Positions 1 through 5,826 of a stretch of 6,689 nt of DNA are shown here, in pieces (position 1 is the first letter of the stretch; the number at the start of each line of letters is the position of its first letter). The stretch lies in contig CAZYER010000061.1 of NCBI GenBank assembly GCA_964646525.1, positions 1-6,689 on the forward strand, written 5' to 3'. Below the pieces are notes generated by a model that saw only the letters and a program-made list of their open reading frames with translations, was not told the origin of the DNA and did not search any database. A program made the translations under genes and the position numbers. This stretch comes from GCA-002282575 sp964646525 (GTDB taxonomy: Bacteria; Pseudomonadota; Gammaproteobacteria; Thiomicrospirales; Thiomicrospiraceae).

Positions 1-267
1 GCTTGCTTTGGGCTGGGTGACCAACATGACTATTCAGAATACTTCTTAGATGCAATGGGCTTAATGCACGATGTGGCAGTGGCGAATGGTGCAAAAGCGG
101 TAGGTTACTGGTCAACCAACGGTTATGAGTTTGATGAGTCTAAAGCCTTGACCAAAGACGGTAAACAGTTTGTTGGCTTGGGTATTGATGAAGACCAGCA
201 AGCGGAATTGACCAGTGCGCGTATCGAAAAATGGGTTGCACAGGTAAAACAAGAGTTTGGAATGTAA
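1..267 (+). CDS. fldA: Flavodoxin, long-chain FldA type (3' part only)
   Basis: The reading frame is open from base 1 to the TAA at 265-267 and gives the last 88 residues; the start lies outside the window. Flavodoxins are small cytosolic FMN proteins that carry low-potential electrons to partner enzymes. The visible part begins in the second FMN-binding loop, FGLGDQ.DY.EYF.DAMG, whose Tyr (residue 11 of the fragment) corresponds to the tyrosine that stacks on the flavin. It continues through a GY.FDESKAL...FVGLGIDEDQQ.ELT stretch that matches the extra loop of long-chain flavodoxins and closely resembles the E. coli FldA C-terminus. It ends with the usual amphipathic helix (ARIEKWVAQVKQEFG). 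No frameshift is seen. A hairpin terminator follows at 306-328. The long-chain flavodoxin call is firm; FldA rather than FldB is likely from the GLAIDEDRQPEL-like segment. Confidence 0.93.
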   Translation, partial: ACFGLGDQHDYSEYFLDAMGLMHDVAVANGAKAVGYWSTNGYEFDESKALTKDGKQFVGLGIDEDQQAELTSARIEKWVAQVKQEFGM

Positions 268-275
268 TTTTGTTT

Positions 276-281
276 TATAAT
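276..281 (+). promoter_or_regulatory. Possible -10 box upstream of the thioredoxin-like gene
   Basis: A perfect TATAAT lies 9 bases after the flavodoxin stop. No good -35 is seen at 16-18 bp spacing; the nearest candidate, TTGGAA at 257-262, is only 13 bp away. If active, transcription would start near 287-288, ahead of the hairpin at 306-328, so the transcript would meet that hairpin before reaching the thioredoxin-like gene. This is a candidate only. Confidence 0.35.
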
Positions 282-305
282 CGCAAAACTAAGTTAACGT
301 ATATG

Positions 306-328
306 AAAGGCAACCCAGGTTGCCTTTT
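306..328 (+). terminator. Rho-independent terminator after flavodoxin gene
   Basis: AAAGGCAAC (306-314) pairs perfectly with GTTGCCTTT (319-327) around a CCAG loop, and the T run 325-328 overlaps the 3' arm. Read as a terminator, the GGCAAC/GTTGCC core is followed by TTTT. It lies 38 bases after the flavodoxin stop and 18 bases before the ATG at 347, so it separates the flavodoxin gene from the next unit. The T-tract is short, so read-through is possible. Confidence 0.75.
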
Positions 329-346
329 CACATTATGGAAGAAACC

Positions 347-670
347 ATGTCATCAAACTTAACCGAAATCATTCAATCGCACGATGCGGTTTTAGTTTTA
401 TTTGGCGCACCGACTTGTCGAGTGTGTGGCGACATTAAGCCGCATTTATTCGAGGCGGTACAAAAAGCCTATCCCAGCATGCAAACCATTTATATCAACT
501 GTAATGATGAAGTGGATACCTGCGCACAACGCGGTGTGTTCAGTTTGCCTGTTGTGCAAGTCTATTTACAGGGACAGAAGTTTGTCGAAAAAATACGTGT
601 GTTCAGCATTGCGGGCTTGATTGATGAATTGGCGCGTCCGATGCAATTAATGCAGGGCGAAGACTCATGA
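347..670 (+). CDS. Thioredoxin-fold protein with CRVC motif
   Basis: This encodes a cytosolic 107-residue protein of thioredoxin size. It has a thioredoxin-like active site FGAPTCRVC (Cys24, Cys27) and a cis-proline site, V-F-S-L-P-V (Pro68). The classical WCGPC is absent; CRVC suggests different redox potential or partners. Two more cysteines, Cys52 and Cys59 (NCNDEVDTC), sit where thioredoxins usually have none. No signal peptide is seen. ATG 347 is chosen because GGAAG (337-341) is well spaced before it. An in-frame ATG at 335 and a TTG at 320 are possible, but the TTG falls inside the terminator hairpin. The stop overlaps the next start (ATGA, 667-670), so this gene and the M48 protease gene are probably translated together. 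It may be a disulfide reductase, but the substrate is unknown. Confidence 0.85.
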   Translation: MSSNLTEIIQSHDAVLVLFGAPTCRVCGDIKPHLFEAVQKAYPSMQTIYINCNDEVDTCAQRGVFSLPVVQVYLQGQKFVEKIRVFSIAGLIDELARPMQLMQGEDS

Positions 671-1911
671 ATTGGGTGACAGTCTTGTTTTTAATAAGCG
701 TGACGGCTTATGTGATTATTGAATGGTGGTTGAGTTTGGCGCATCAGCGACATATCACGGCTAACCGTGATGAGGTTCCAGTGGATTTTGCGTCAGTTGT
801 GTCTCTGGAAGCCCATCAAAAAGCAGCTGATTATAGTGCCGCTAAATTGTCGATGGGACGCTGTGTGTTGTTATTTGATGTGGCGCTACTGCTCATCTTA
901 TCGATTGGTGGCGGTTTTCAACTAATTTATAATGCATGGATAGCTTCTGAGTGGTTGTCGGGAACGGCGTTAGATGTTGCCTTTATCATGAGCGTGTTTG
1001 CCTTGTTGGCGGTGTTGCATTTGCCATTTTCTGTGTATAGCACTTTTGTTACGGAAACCCAGTTTGGTTTTAACAAAATGTCACCTGCGATGTTTGCTAA
1101 GGATACCTTAAAACAGTGGTTGCTGATGCTCGTGATCGGTGTGCCTTTGCTTTGGGGTATGGTCGCTATCATGAACGCTTGGATAGATGATTTGTGGTGG
1201 CTTTATGCTTGGGCAGGTTGGATGGCGTTTAACCTATTATTGGTGTGGGCTTACCCCATTTGGATTGCACCCATTTTTAACAAGTTCACCCCCTTAGCCG
1301 ATGGCGAAATGAAAACACGCATTGAAGCTTTATTAAAGAAAACAGGCTTTGATAGTGACGGTATTTTTGTCATGGACGGCTCTTCTCGTTCTGGTCATGG
1401 CAATGCTTATTTCACGGGGTTTGGTAAAAACAAACGCATTGTGTTTTACGATACCTTGCTCGAAAAGTTGAGTGTCGATGAAGTGGAAGCAGTACTAGCG
1501 CACGAACTCGGTCACTTTAAGCATGGACACATTAAGCAGCGTTTAATTGAAGGTGCTTTGATGAGTTTGGCGGGGCTGGCTTTGTTGGGTTGGTTGGTGC
1601 AATTGCCTGAATTTTATACTGGACTGGGTTTGACTTCGCAAACACCCGCTATGGCGTTATTGTTATTCCTAACCGTTGTGCCCAGCTTTTTCTTTTGGAT
1701 AAGCCCGATTATGGCAATTAAAAGCCGTCAGCATGAGTTTGAAGCCGATGCCTTTGCGGCTCAGCATGCTTCAGCCTCAGCACTCATCAGTGCTTTGCTG
1801 GCTATGTATCGTGATAATGCCAGTACGCTCACGCCACACCCTTGGCATTCGGCTTATCATGACAGTCATCCGCCTGCAAAGATCCGCATAGATCATTTGA
1901 AGGCGTTGTAA
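667..1911 (+). CDS. M48 family membrane metallopeptidase, Ste24/CAAX-protease-like
   Basis: This is a 414-residue integral inner-membrane zinc protease, about the usual length for bacterial Ste24 homologues. The N-terminal half has several hydrophobic helices (about residues 1-20, 65-85, 100-125, 150-175 and 178-205) and the family's TQFGFNKM segment (about 132-139). The catalytic HELGHFKHGH motif puts zinc ligands at His279 and His283 and the catalytic Glu at 280. The EFEAD motif supplies the third ligand (Glu357). The C-terminal YHDSHPP....RIDHL matches the Ste24 'SHPP' ending. Eukaryotic Ste24 cleaves prenylated CAAX proteins. Bacteria generally lack protein prenylation, so the role here is more likely membrane-protein quality control or peptide clearance (inference). 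Translation starts inside the stop of the thioredoxin-like gene (ATGA), which indicates coupling. All catalytic residues are present and the gene appears intact. Confidence 0.93.
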   Translation: MNWVTVLFLISVTAYVIIEWWLSLAHQRHITANRDEVPVDFASVVSLEAHQKAADYSAAKLSMGRCVLLFDVALLLILSIGGGFQLIYNAWIASEWLSGTALDVAFIMSVFALLAVLHLPFSVYSTFVTETQFGFNKMSPAMFAKDTLKQWLLMLVIGVPLLWGMVAIMNAWIDDLWWLYAWAGWMAFNLLLVWAYPIWIAPIFNKFTPLADGEMKTRIEALLKKTGFDSDGIFVMDGSSRSGHGNAYFTGFGKNKRIVFYDTLLEKLSVDEVEAVLAHELGHFKHGHIKQRLIEGALMSLAGLALLGWLVQLPEFYTGLGLTSQTPAMALLLFLTVVPSFFFWISPIMAIKSRQHEFEADAFAAQHASASALISALLAMYRDNASTLTPHPWHSAYHDSHPPAKIRIDHLKAL

Positions 1912-1953
1912 TGGTTTCCAGTAAGCTCAACGAACGTTAGCAATCAAATGTTG

Positions 1954-1962
1954 TGCTATGAT
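1954..1962 (+). promoter_or_regulatory. Extended -10 promoter for the coiled-coil gene
   Basis: TGCTATGAT fits the extended -10 pattern TGnTATAAT with one mismatch. No convincing -35 is seen at 17 bp, which is tolerable for an extended -10 promoter. Transcription would start near 1969, about 20 bases before the ATG at 1989. That leaves room for the ribosome binding site GGAG (1979-1982). Confidence 0.5.
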
Positions 1963-1988
1963 ATTGGTATAAAGTTTTGGAGACGGTC

Positions 1989-2312
1989 ATGAGTTCTGTT
2001 GCGTTTGATACTTATGAGTTTAATAAAACCCTTCGTGAGGCTGGGTTTGATGAAAAGCAAGCAGAGGCTTTGACTCGTGCTCAGACTAAGTCGATTGAGC
2101 AGATGCATAAAGATGCTGAATATGTATCGCGTACAGAGATGAAAACTGACATCAATGAATTGCGTAAAGATATGCAGTCTCTCGAAACAGGTTTGCGTAA
2201 AGATATGCAAACCATGGAAGAACGCATTACGGCAAACTTGTATCGCGCCATGATGTTGCAAACCTTTGCCATTGCTGGCTTGGTTATCGCTGTTGTGAAA
2301 TTTATGAATTAA
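1989..2312 (+). CDS. Coiled-coil protein with C-terminal membrane anchor (DUF1640/CCDC90-like)
   Basis: This is a 107-residue protein. The N-terminal FDTYEFNKTLREAGFDEKQAEALT resembles the opening of DUF1640/CCDC90 proteins, whose mitochondrial relatives include MCUR1 and Fmp32. The function of the bacterial members is not established. Residues about 25-85 are highly charged and predicted to be helical coiled coil. They contain a near-exact 11-residue repeat (L58-G68 and L69-R79, each beginning LRKDMQ). One hydrophobic helix at about 86-105 (MMLQTFAIAGLVIAVV) would anchor the protein in the membrane, with the coiled coil probably cytoplasmic. ATG 1989 is preferred over the in-frame TTG at 1977 because GGAG (1979-1982) is correctly spaced before it. 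The gene has its own promoter-like sequence and ends 13 bases before a large intergenic palindrome, so it is probably monocistronic. Confidence 0.75.
   Translation: MSSVAFDTYEFNKTLREAGFDEKQAEALTRAQTKSIEQMHKDAEYVSRTEMKTDINELRKDMQSLETGLRKDMQTMEERITANLYRAMMLQTFAIAGLVIAVVKFMN
2158..2209 (+). repeat. Tandem 33-base unit inside the coiled-coil gene
   Basis: The 17-base sequence TTGCGTAAAGATATGCA occurs at 2160-2176 and again at 2193-2209, exactly 33 bases (11 codons) apart and in frame. It encodes the hendecad LRKDMQ(S/T) twice. This suggests the coiled coil grew by internal duplication. Confidence 0.7.
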
Positions 2313-2325
2313 GAGCAAAGTTATC

Positions 2326-2490
2326 AAAGCCCCGAAAGAGGGTGTGTGGAAATGTGATGAGAGCCACTTAAACAAGGCAAAAAATCCACGGAAAAAGGCA
2401 AGTTTACACAGAGTAAATGCGTTTTGAGTAGATTTTTAACGCCGTATAAGTGGTTCGGAGTAGTTTTCACACTGCCTCGAAAGGGGCTTT
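2326..2490. repeat. 165-base imperfect palindrome between convergent genes
   Basis: The two halves pair along the whole length in nearly constant register, with about 57 pairs. AAAGCCCC (2326-2333) pairs with GGGGCTTT (2483-2490), and GAGG (2338-2341) with CCTC (2475-2478). Next, 2344-2353 pairs with 2463-2472, and 2362-2373 with 2444-2455 (CCACTTA/TAAGTGG at its core). Then GGC 2376-2378 pairs with GCC 2441-2443, 2380-2386 with 2431-2437, AAAA 2392-2395 with TTTT 2422-2425, and GCA 2398-2400 with TGC 2418-2420. TTTAC 2403-2407 pairs with GTAAA 2413-2417 around an ACAGA loop. No reading frame of note lies within. GTTA occurs on both sides (2320-2323, 2494-2497), a possible but weak target duplication. 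It could be a MITE-like element, a structured RNA or a terminator. Confidence 0.75.
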
Positions 2491-2493
2491 TTT
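2474..2493 (+). terminator. Rho-independent terminator of the coiled-coil gene
   Basis: GCCTC (2474-2478) pairs with GGGGC (2483-2487), including one T-G wobble, around a GAAA (GNRA) tetraloop. Six T residues follow (2488-2493). It works in the plus direction only. It is also the 3' arm of the large palindrome, so two alternative folds compete here. Confidence 0.7.
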
Positions 2494-2494
2494 G

Positions 2495-3259
2495 TTACGC
2501 CGTTTTAATGGTACGAATGGTGGGTAAATCTAACTGATGTTGATCGGCGAGCATCAGTGCGCGCGCCAGTCGTGCAGGGGCGCTACGTCCCATGCAACCA
2601 TGATTCGGGTCACCATAAAAAGCTGCTTTAAGTGATTCCATTAACTGTAAATGATCGAATTTGGTTTGGGTTAAGGCTTCTTGCAAGGCAATAACATCAC
2701 TGGCCACCGCATTCATCAAATGCGCATGTTGTTCGACCAATTCACTGGTCGTTCCTCCCACTGCTAAGCCTGCAATGTTGCTGGTTTGAATATAGAGGTT
2801 TTTCAATACCAATTCGTACAAAAGCTCACTTTCATTGGCAAGGGTACGCGCGGGTAGCCCCAGTTTGACATAAACATGCATCACCAATTCTGCTAAAGGC
2901 CCATAAATCACCGAAGGTAAAACCACTTGATGCGCTTTGCCCGCTTTTTTCTCGAACCATACTGAAATGATCGTCGGGTTCATTAATCCGTGCTGTTGCC
3001 AATCAGCAGGGAGTAGTTCGTTTTGAATGAGAACCAATTTGTCTTGCCAAACCATGGGCATACTTGCCAATAAGTTGGGTAGATCTTTTTCTGCCACACA
3101 AACCCAGACACTATTAGGCGTAGGGTAGGTCTTTGCCATTTCAGTTAAATCCTGTTGACGAAGGACAGGAACAACGGGATAACCTAACATGAGTAACCCA
3201 TTGGCAAAGGTTTTGCCCAGTTCACCCAATCCGATAACGATATTTTCAGCAATGTGCAT
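2495..3259 (-). CDS. Ketopantoate-reductase-like NAD(P)-binding protein of unknown substrate
   Basis: This encodes a 254-residue cytosolic protein with a Rossmann nucleotide-binding start, IVIGLGELG (Gly10, Gly12, Gly15), followed by an all-helical C-terminal domain. The overall plan resembles ketopantoate reductase (PanE/ApbA) but is about 50 residues shorter than E. coli PanE. A QN motif (Asn80), Lys153 in LVLKN and Asn161 align with conserved PanE residues. The position of E. coli PanE Asn180 appears to be Ile157. The catalytic glutamate region (HTEID in PanE) reads SAPARL, so Glu is absent. The aligned order is Rossmann domain, QN, VWFEKKAG, then a C-terminal helical bundle. It is therefore probably a relative with another substrate, and PanE activity should not be assumed. 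The start at 3259 has AAAGGA (minus strand, 3272-3267) seven bases upstream. The gene is divergent from rnr and convergent with the coiled-coil gene. Confidence 0.7.
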   Translation of the reverse strand: MHIAENIVIGLGELGKTFANGLLMLGYPVVPVLRQQDLTEMAKTYPTPNSVWVCVAEKDLPNLLASMPMVWQDKLVLIQNELLPADWQQHGLMNPTIISVWFEKKAGKAHQVVLPSVIYGPLAELVMHVYVKLGLPARTLANESELLYELVLKNLYIQTSNIAGLAVGGTTSELVEQHAHLMNAVASDVIALQEALTQTKFDHLQLMESLKAAFYGDPNHGCMGRSAPARLARALMLADQHQLDLPTIRTIKTA

Positions 3260-3313
3260 GCGTTTTTCCTTTAATAATGACCGTTTTAATAAATTTTAAC
3301 CGATTCACTATGT

Positions 3314-3327
3314 TTGTGCTTGCACAA
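3314..3327. promoter_or_regulatory. Perfect 14-bp palindrome, candidate operator upstream of rnr
   Basis: TTGTGC-TT-GCACAA is a perfect 6-bp inverted repeat with a 2-base spacer. It ends five bases before the TATAAT at 3333, so it covers roughly -31 to -18 of the predicted rnr start. That is a common position for a repressor to block RNA polymerase. It lies between two divergent genes and could act on both. I do not recognise the regulator. Confidence 0.4.
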
Positions 3328-3332
3328 GTCGT

Positions 3333-3338
3333 TATAAT
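3333..3338 (+). promoter_or_regulatory. -10 box of the rnr promoter
   Basis: This is a perfect TATAAT. The best -35 at 16 bp spacing is the poor TGTTTG (3311-3316), so activation or an unusual promoter is possible. Transcription would start near 3344-3346, immediately before the ATG at 3347. That would make the message leaderless, or give it a leader of about 30 bases if ATG 3377 is used. Confidence 0.5.
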
Positions 3339-3346
3339 GACGTCTT

Positions 3347-5824
3347 ATGAAAAAACCATCTAAAGTCGCATTGTCCATGACAGAAAATCCAACTGAAACC
3401 TCTCCAATTATTCAACCTACGCCTGGTGCCGATATCGATACGCATTTGTCGCAAGATCCTGCTTTCGCGCGTGAAGCCGAAAAGTACGATAACCCCGTGC
3501 CGAGTCGCGAATATATTCTTGCCATGTTAGAGGCAGCCGGTAAACCCATGTTTACCGATGAAATTCAGCAGGCCTTGGGTGTGGTTGATGATGAAGAACG
3601 CCAAGAGGGTGTTCGTCGTCGCTTGAAAGCCATGGTGCGTGATGGTCAGTTGTTGCAAAACCGCAAAGGGGCTTTTGGGGTGGTGCAGCGTATGGACTTA
3701 ATCAAAGGTCGCATTCATGCGCATCCCGATGGTTTTGGTTTTATAGTCCCCGAAGCGGGCGGTGAAGATTTATTTTTACCTTTCCGTGAAATGCAACGCG
3801 TCATGCATGGCGACATCGTTTTAGGTCATGTGATTGATGTTGACCATCGTGGTCGCCAAATTGCTGCTATTGTTGAAGTCGTTGAACGCGCCCATCAGCA
3901 AGTGGTGGGTAAGCTGTTTTTTGAGCATGGGCTGGCTTATGTGCGTTCTGAAAACAAACGCATTACGCAAGATGTGTTGATTCCGATTGATGCCATGCTG
4001 GGTGCGCGTGAAGGTCAACTGGTCATTGCGGAGATTATTCACCCGCCAACGCCTCGTTCCAGCGCAGTTGGACACATTAAACAAATTTTGGGTGAAGTTC
4101 ACGATCCTGGTTTAGAAATTGATGCTGCCATTCATGCCTACAATTTACCGAACGAATGGTCTGAGGCTTTATTGGCAGAAGTTGCCGCTTTGCCCGATAC
4201 GGTGATTGAGTCTGATTTAGAAGGACGCGAAGACATTCGTCATTTGCCATTAGTCACCATTGATGGTGATGATTCCAAAGACTTCGATGATGCGGTTTAC
4301 GCCACCAAACGTCCCGATGGTAGCTGGCGCTTAATTGTCGCTATTGCCGACGTGGCGCATTATGTCAAACCCAACTCTGCGTTAGATGAAGAAGCCATTA
4401 AGCGCGGTAATTCGGTGTATTTCCCGCAACGTGTGATTCCGATGTTGCCAGAAAAACTATCGAATGAATTGTGTTCTTTGAATCCGCACGTAGATCGTCT
4501 TTGTATGGTGGCAGACCTGTCGCTGAATGCGGATGGCAGTGTGCGTCGTAGCCGTTTCTACAACGGTGTAATGCATTCTCATGCGCGCTTGACCTACAAC
4601 ACGGTGGCTAAAATCGTCGTTGATAAAGATGAAGTCTTGCGTGAAACACATAAACCGCTGGTGAAACAGTTAGACCAACTTTATGAGTTGTATCATGCTT
4701 TGCGTGCCCTGCGCGATGCGCGTGGTGCGATTGACTTTGATTCGGTTGAAACGAAAATCGTGTTCGATGAAGATCGTAAGATTGACCGTATTGAACCCGT
4801 ACATCGCAACGATGCGCATAAATTGATTGAAGAATGTATGTTGTTGGCGAATGAGTCAGTCGCTAAACATCTGTCCAAAGCTAAACTGCCCACGCTCTAT
4901 CGTTTGCACGAATCACCGCCCGAAGAAAAACTGGTCGATTTACACAAGTTTCTAGCAGATTTCCGCTTGCAGTTGTGTGGCGGAGGTGAAACGCCAACAG
5001 CGATGGATTACAAACGTTTAATTAATTCGATTCAAGAGCATCCGAATAAAGAGTTGATTGAAACGGTACTCTTGCGTTCAATGGCACAAGCGACCTACAG
5101 TCCGAAAGAGGGCGGTCACTTTGGTTTAGCTTATGAGCATTATTTGCACTTTACCTCGCCCATTCGTCGTTACCCAGATTTAATGGTGCATCGTGGCCTG
5201 AAGCATTTAATTGCCAAAGGTAAAAAAGCCGATTGGCCTTGGACAGAGGCGGCATTAGAGCAGCTGGGTCAGCAGTGTTCAACCACTGAGCGTCGTGCCG
5301 ATGAAGCCGTGCGTGATGCCACTAACTGGTTAAAATGTGAGTATTTATCGCACTTTGTTGGCGATACCTTTATGGGCGCGGTAACCTCAGTGGCGAGTTT
5401 TGGTCTATTTATCCAACTCGATCATTTATTCGTTGAAGGCATGGTTCATGTGACTGAGCTGGGCAATGAGTATTTCCATTATGATGCTTCTAAACACATT
5501 ATGATGGGCGAGCGTACCGGTAAAGCTTACCGCTTGGGTGATCGTATTGCGGTACAAGTCGCTAAAGTTAACTTAGATGAGCGTAAAGTAGACTTTTCGT
5601 TACCAGGTGTTGAAAAAGCACCTGAAAGGATCATGCAAGATCGTGGTGCGAAAAAGCGTCGTCCAGCGCCGAAACCAGCGGCAGCACAAATGGAAGCACA
5701 GGTCGATTCCATGCAAATGATTAAAGATATTTTGCAGGAAGGTGTCACAGCCGAGGTGGCAGGTGACGAGAAGCCGAAGAAGAAACGCCGTCGTTACGTT
5801 AAAAAACGTCGTAAAGACGCCTAA
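3347..5824 (+). CDS. rnr: Ribonuclease R (3'-5' exoribonuclease)
   Basis: RNase R degrades structured RNA processively from the 3' end and takes part in rRNA quality control and mRNA decay in the cytoplasm. The 825 residues show the expected order: winged helix (about 53-115), two cold-shock OB domains (about 118-176 and 185-260), the RNB catalytic domain (about 292-620), an S1 domain (about 671-752), and a basic tail rich in Lys and Arg (about 753-825). The catalytic motif IDGDDSKDFDDAV carries Asp306, Asp312, Asp314 and Asp315, matching E. coli Asp272, 278, 280 and 281. The HFTSPIRRYPDL motif is intact. The homology with E. coli begins only at about Ser35 (SQDPAFAREAEKYDNP), so the first 34 residues are an extension. 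In-frame ATG 3377 and TTG 3446 are alternative starts, and none has a clear Shine-Dalgarno. It forms an operon with rlmB, 2 bases downstream. Confidence 0.97.
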   Translation: MKKPSKVALSMTENPTETSPIIQPTPGADIDTHLSQDPAFAREAEKYDNPVPSREYILAMLEAAGKPMFTDEIQQALGVVDDEERQEGVRRRLKAMVRDGQLLQNRKGAFGVVQRMDLIKGRIHAHPDGFGFIVPEAGGEDLFLPFREMQRVMHGDIVLGHVIDVDHRGRQIAAIVEVVERAHQQVVGKLFFEHGLAYVRSENKRITQDVLIPIDAMLGAREGQLVIAEIIHPPTPRSSAVGHIKQILGEVHDPGLEIDAAIHAYNLPNEWSEALLAEVAALPDTVIESDLEGREDIRHLPLVTIDGDDSKDFDDAVYATKRPDGSWRLIVAIADVAHYVKPNSALDEEAIKRGNSVYFPQRVIPMLPEKLSNELCSLNPHVDRLCMVADLSLNADGSVRRSRFYNGVMHSHARLTYNTVAKIVVDKDEVLRETHKPLVKQLDQLYELYHALRALRDARGAIDFDSVETKIVFDEDRKIDRIEPVHRNDAHKLIEECMLLANESVAKHLSKAKLPTLYRLHESPPEEKLVDLHKFLADFRLQLCGGGETPTAMDYKRLINSIQEHPNKELIETVLLRSMAQATYSPKEGGHFGLAYEHYLHFTSPIRRYPDLMVHRGLKHLIAKGKKADWPWTEAALEQLGQQCSTTERRADEAVRDATNWLKCEYLSHFVGDTFMGAVTSVASFGLFIQLDHLFVEGMVHVTELGNEYFHYDASKHIMMGERTGKAYRLGDRIAVQVAKVNLDERKVDFSLPGVEKAPERIMQDRGAKKRRPAPKPAAAQMEAQVDSMQMIKDILQEGVTAEVAGDEKPKKKRRRYVKKRRKDA

Positions 5825-5826
5825 GC

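Noticed and set aside
320..346. Upstream TTG/ATG starts (320, 335) for the thioredoxin-like gene
   Set aside because: The TTG lies inside the terminator hairpin and ATG 335 has no ribosome binding site, whereas ATG 347 has GGAAG at good spacing.
402..620. Second plus-strand frame inside the thioredoxin-like gene
   Set aside because: It is out of frame with a conserved CxxC thioredoxin-fold protein and has no ribosome binding site or recognisable motif.
1925..1941. Small hairpin GCT-C-AAC-GAAC-GTT-AGC after the M48 gene, considered as a terminator
   Set aside because: Only six pairs with a bulge and no T-tract follows; it is too weak to call.
1956..2375. 139-codon minus-strand open frame
   Set aside because: It is antisense to the coiled-coil gene and runs into the palindrome. 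It has a low-complexity translation with no recognisable domain, while the plus-strand gene has a start site, ribosome binding site and family resemblance.
3260..3300. Promoter for the minus-strand PanE-like gene
   Set aside because: A TAAAAT-like box exists on the minus strand (3298-3293), but no acceptable -35 is seen, and the AT-rich stretch gives many equal candidates.
3821..4893. Minus-strand open frames opposite rnr (3821-4102, 4457-4651, 4693-4893)
   Set aside because: They are shadows of the strongly conserved RNase R frame, and their translations show no family features.
5792..5808. ACGTT-AAAA-AACGT palindrome near the end of rnr
   Set aside because: It falls in codons for the basic Lys/Arg tail and is short and AT-rich; composition alone explains it.
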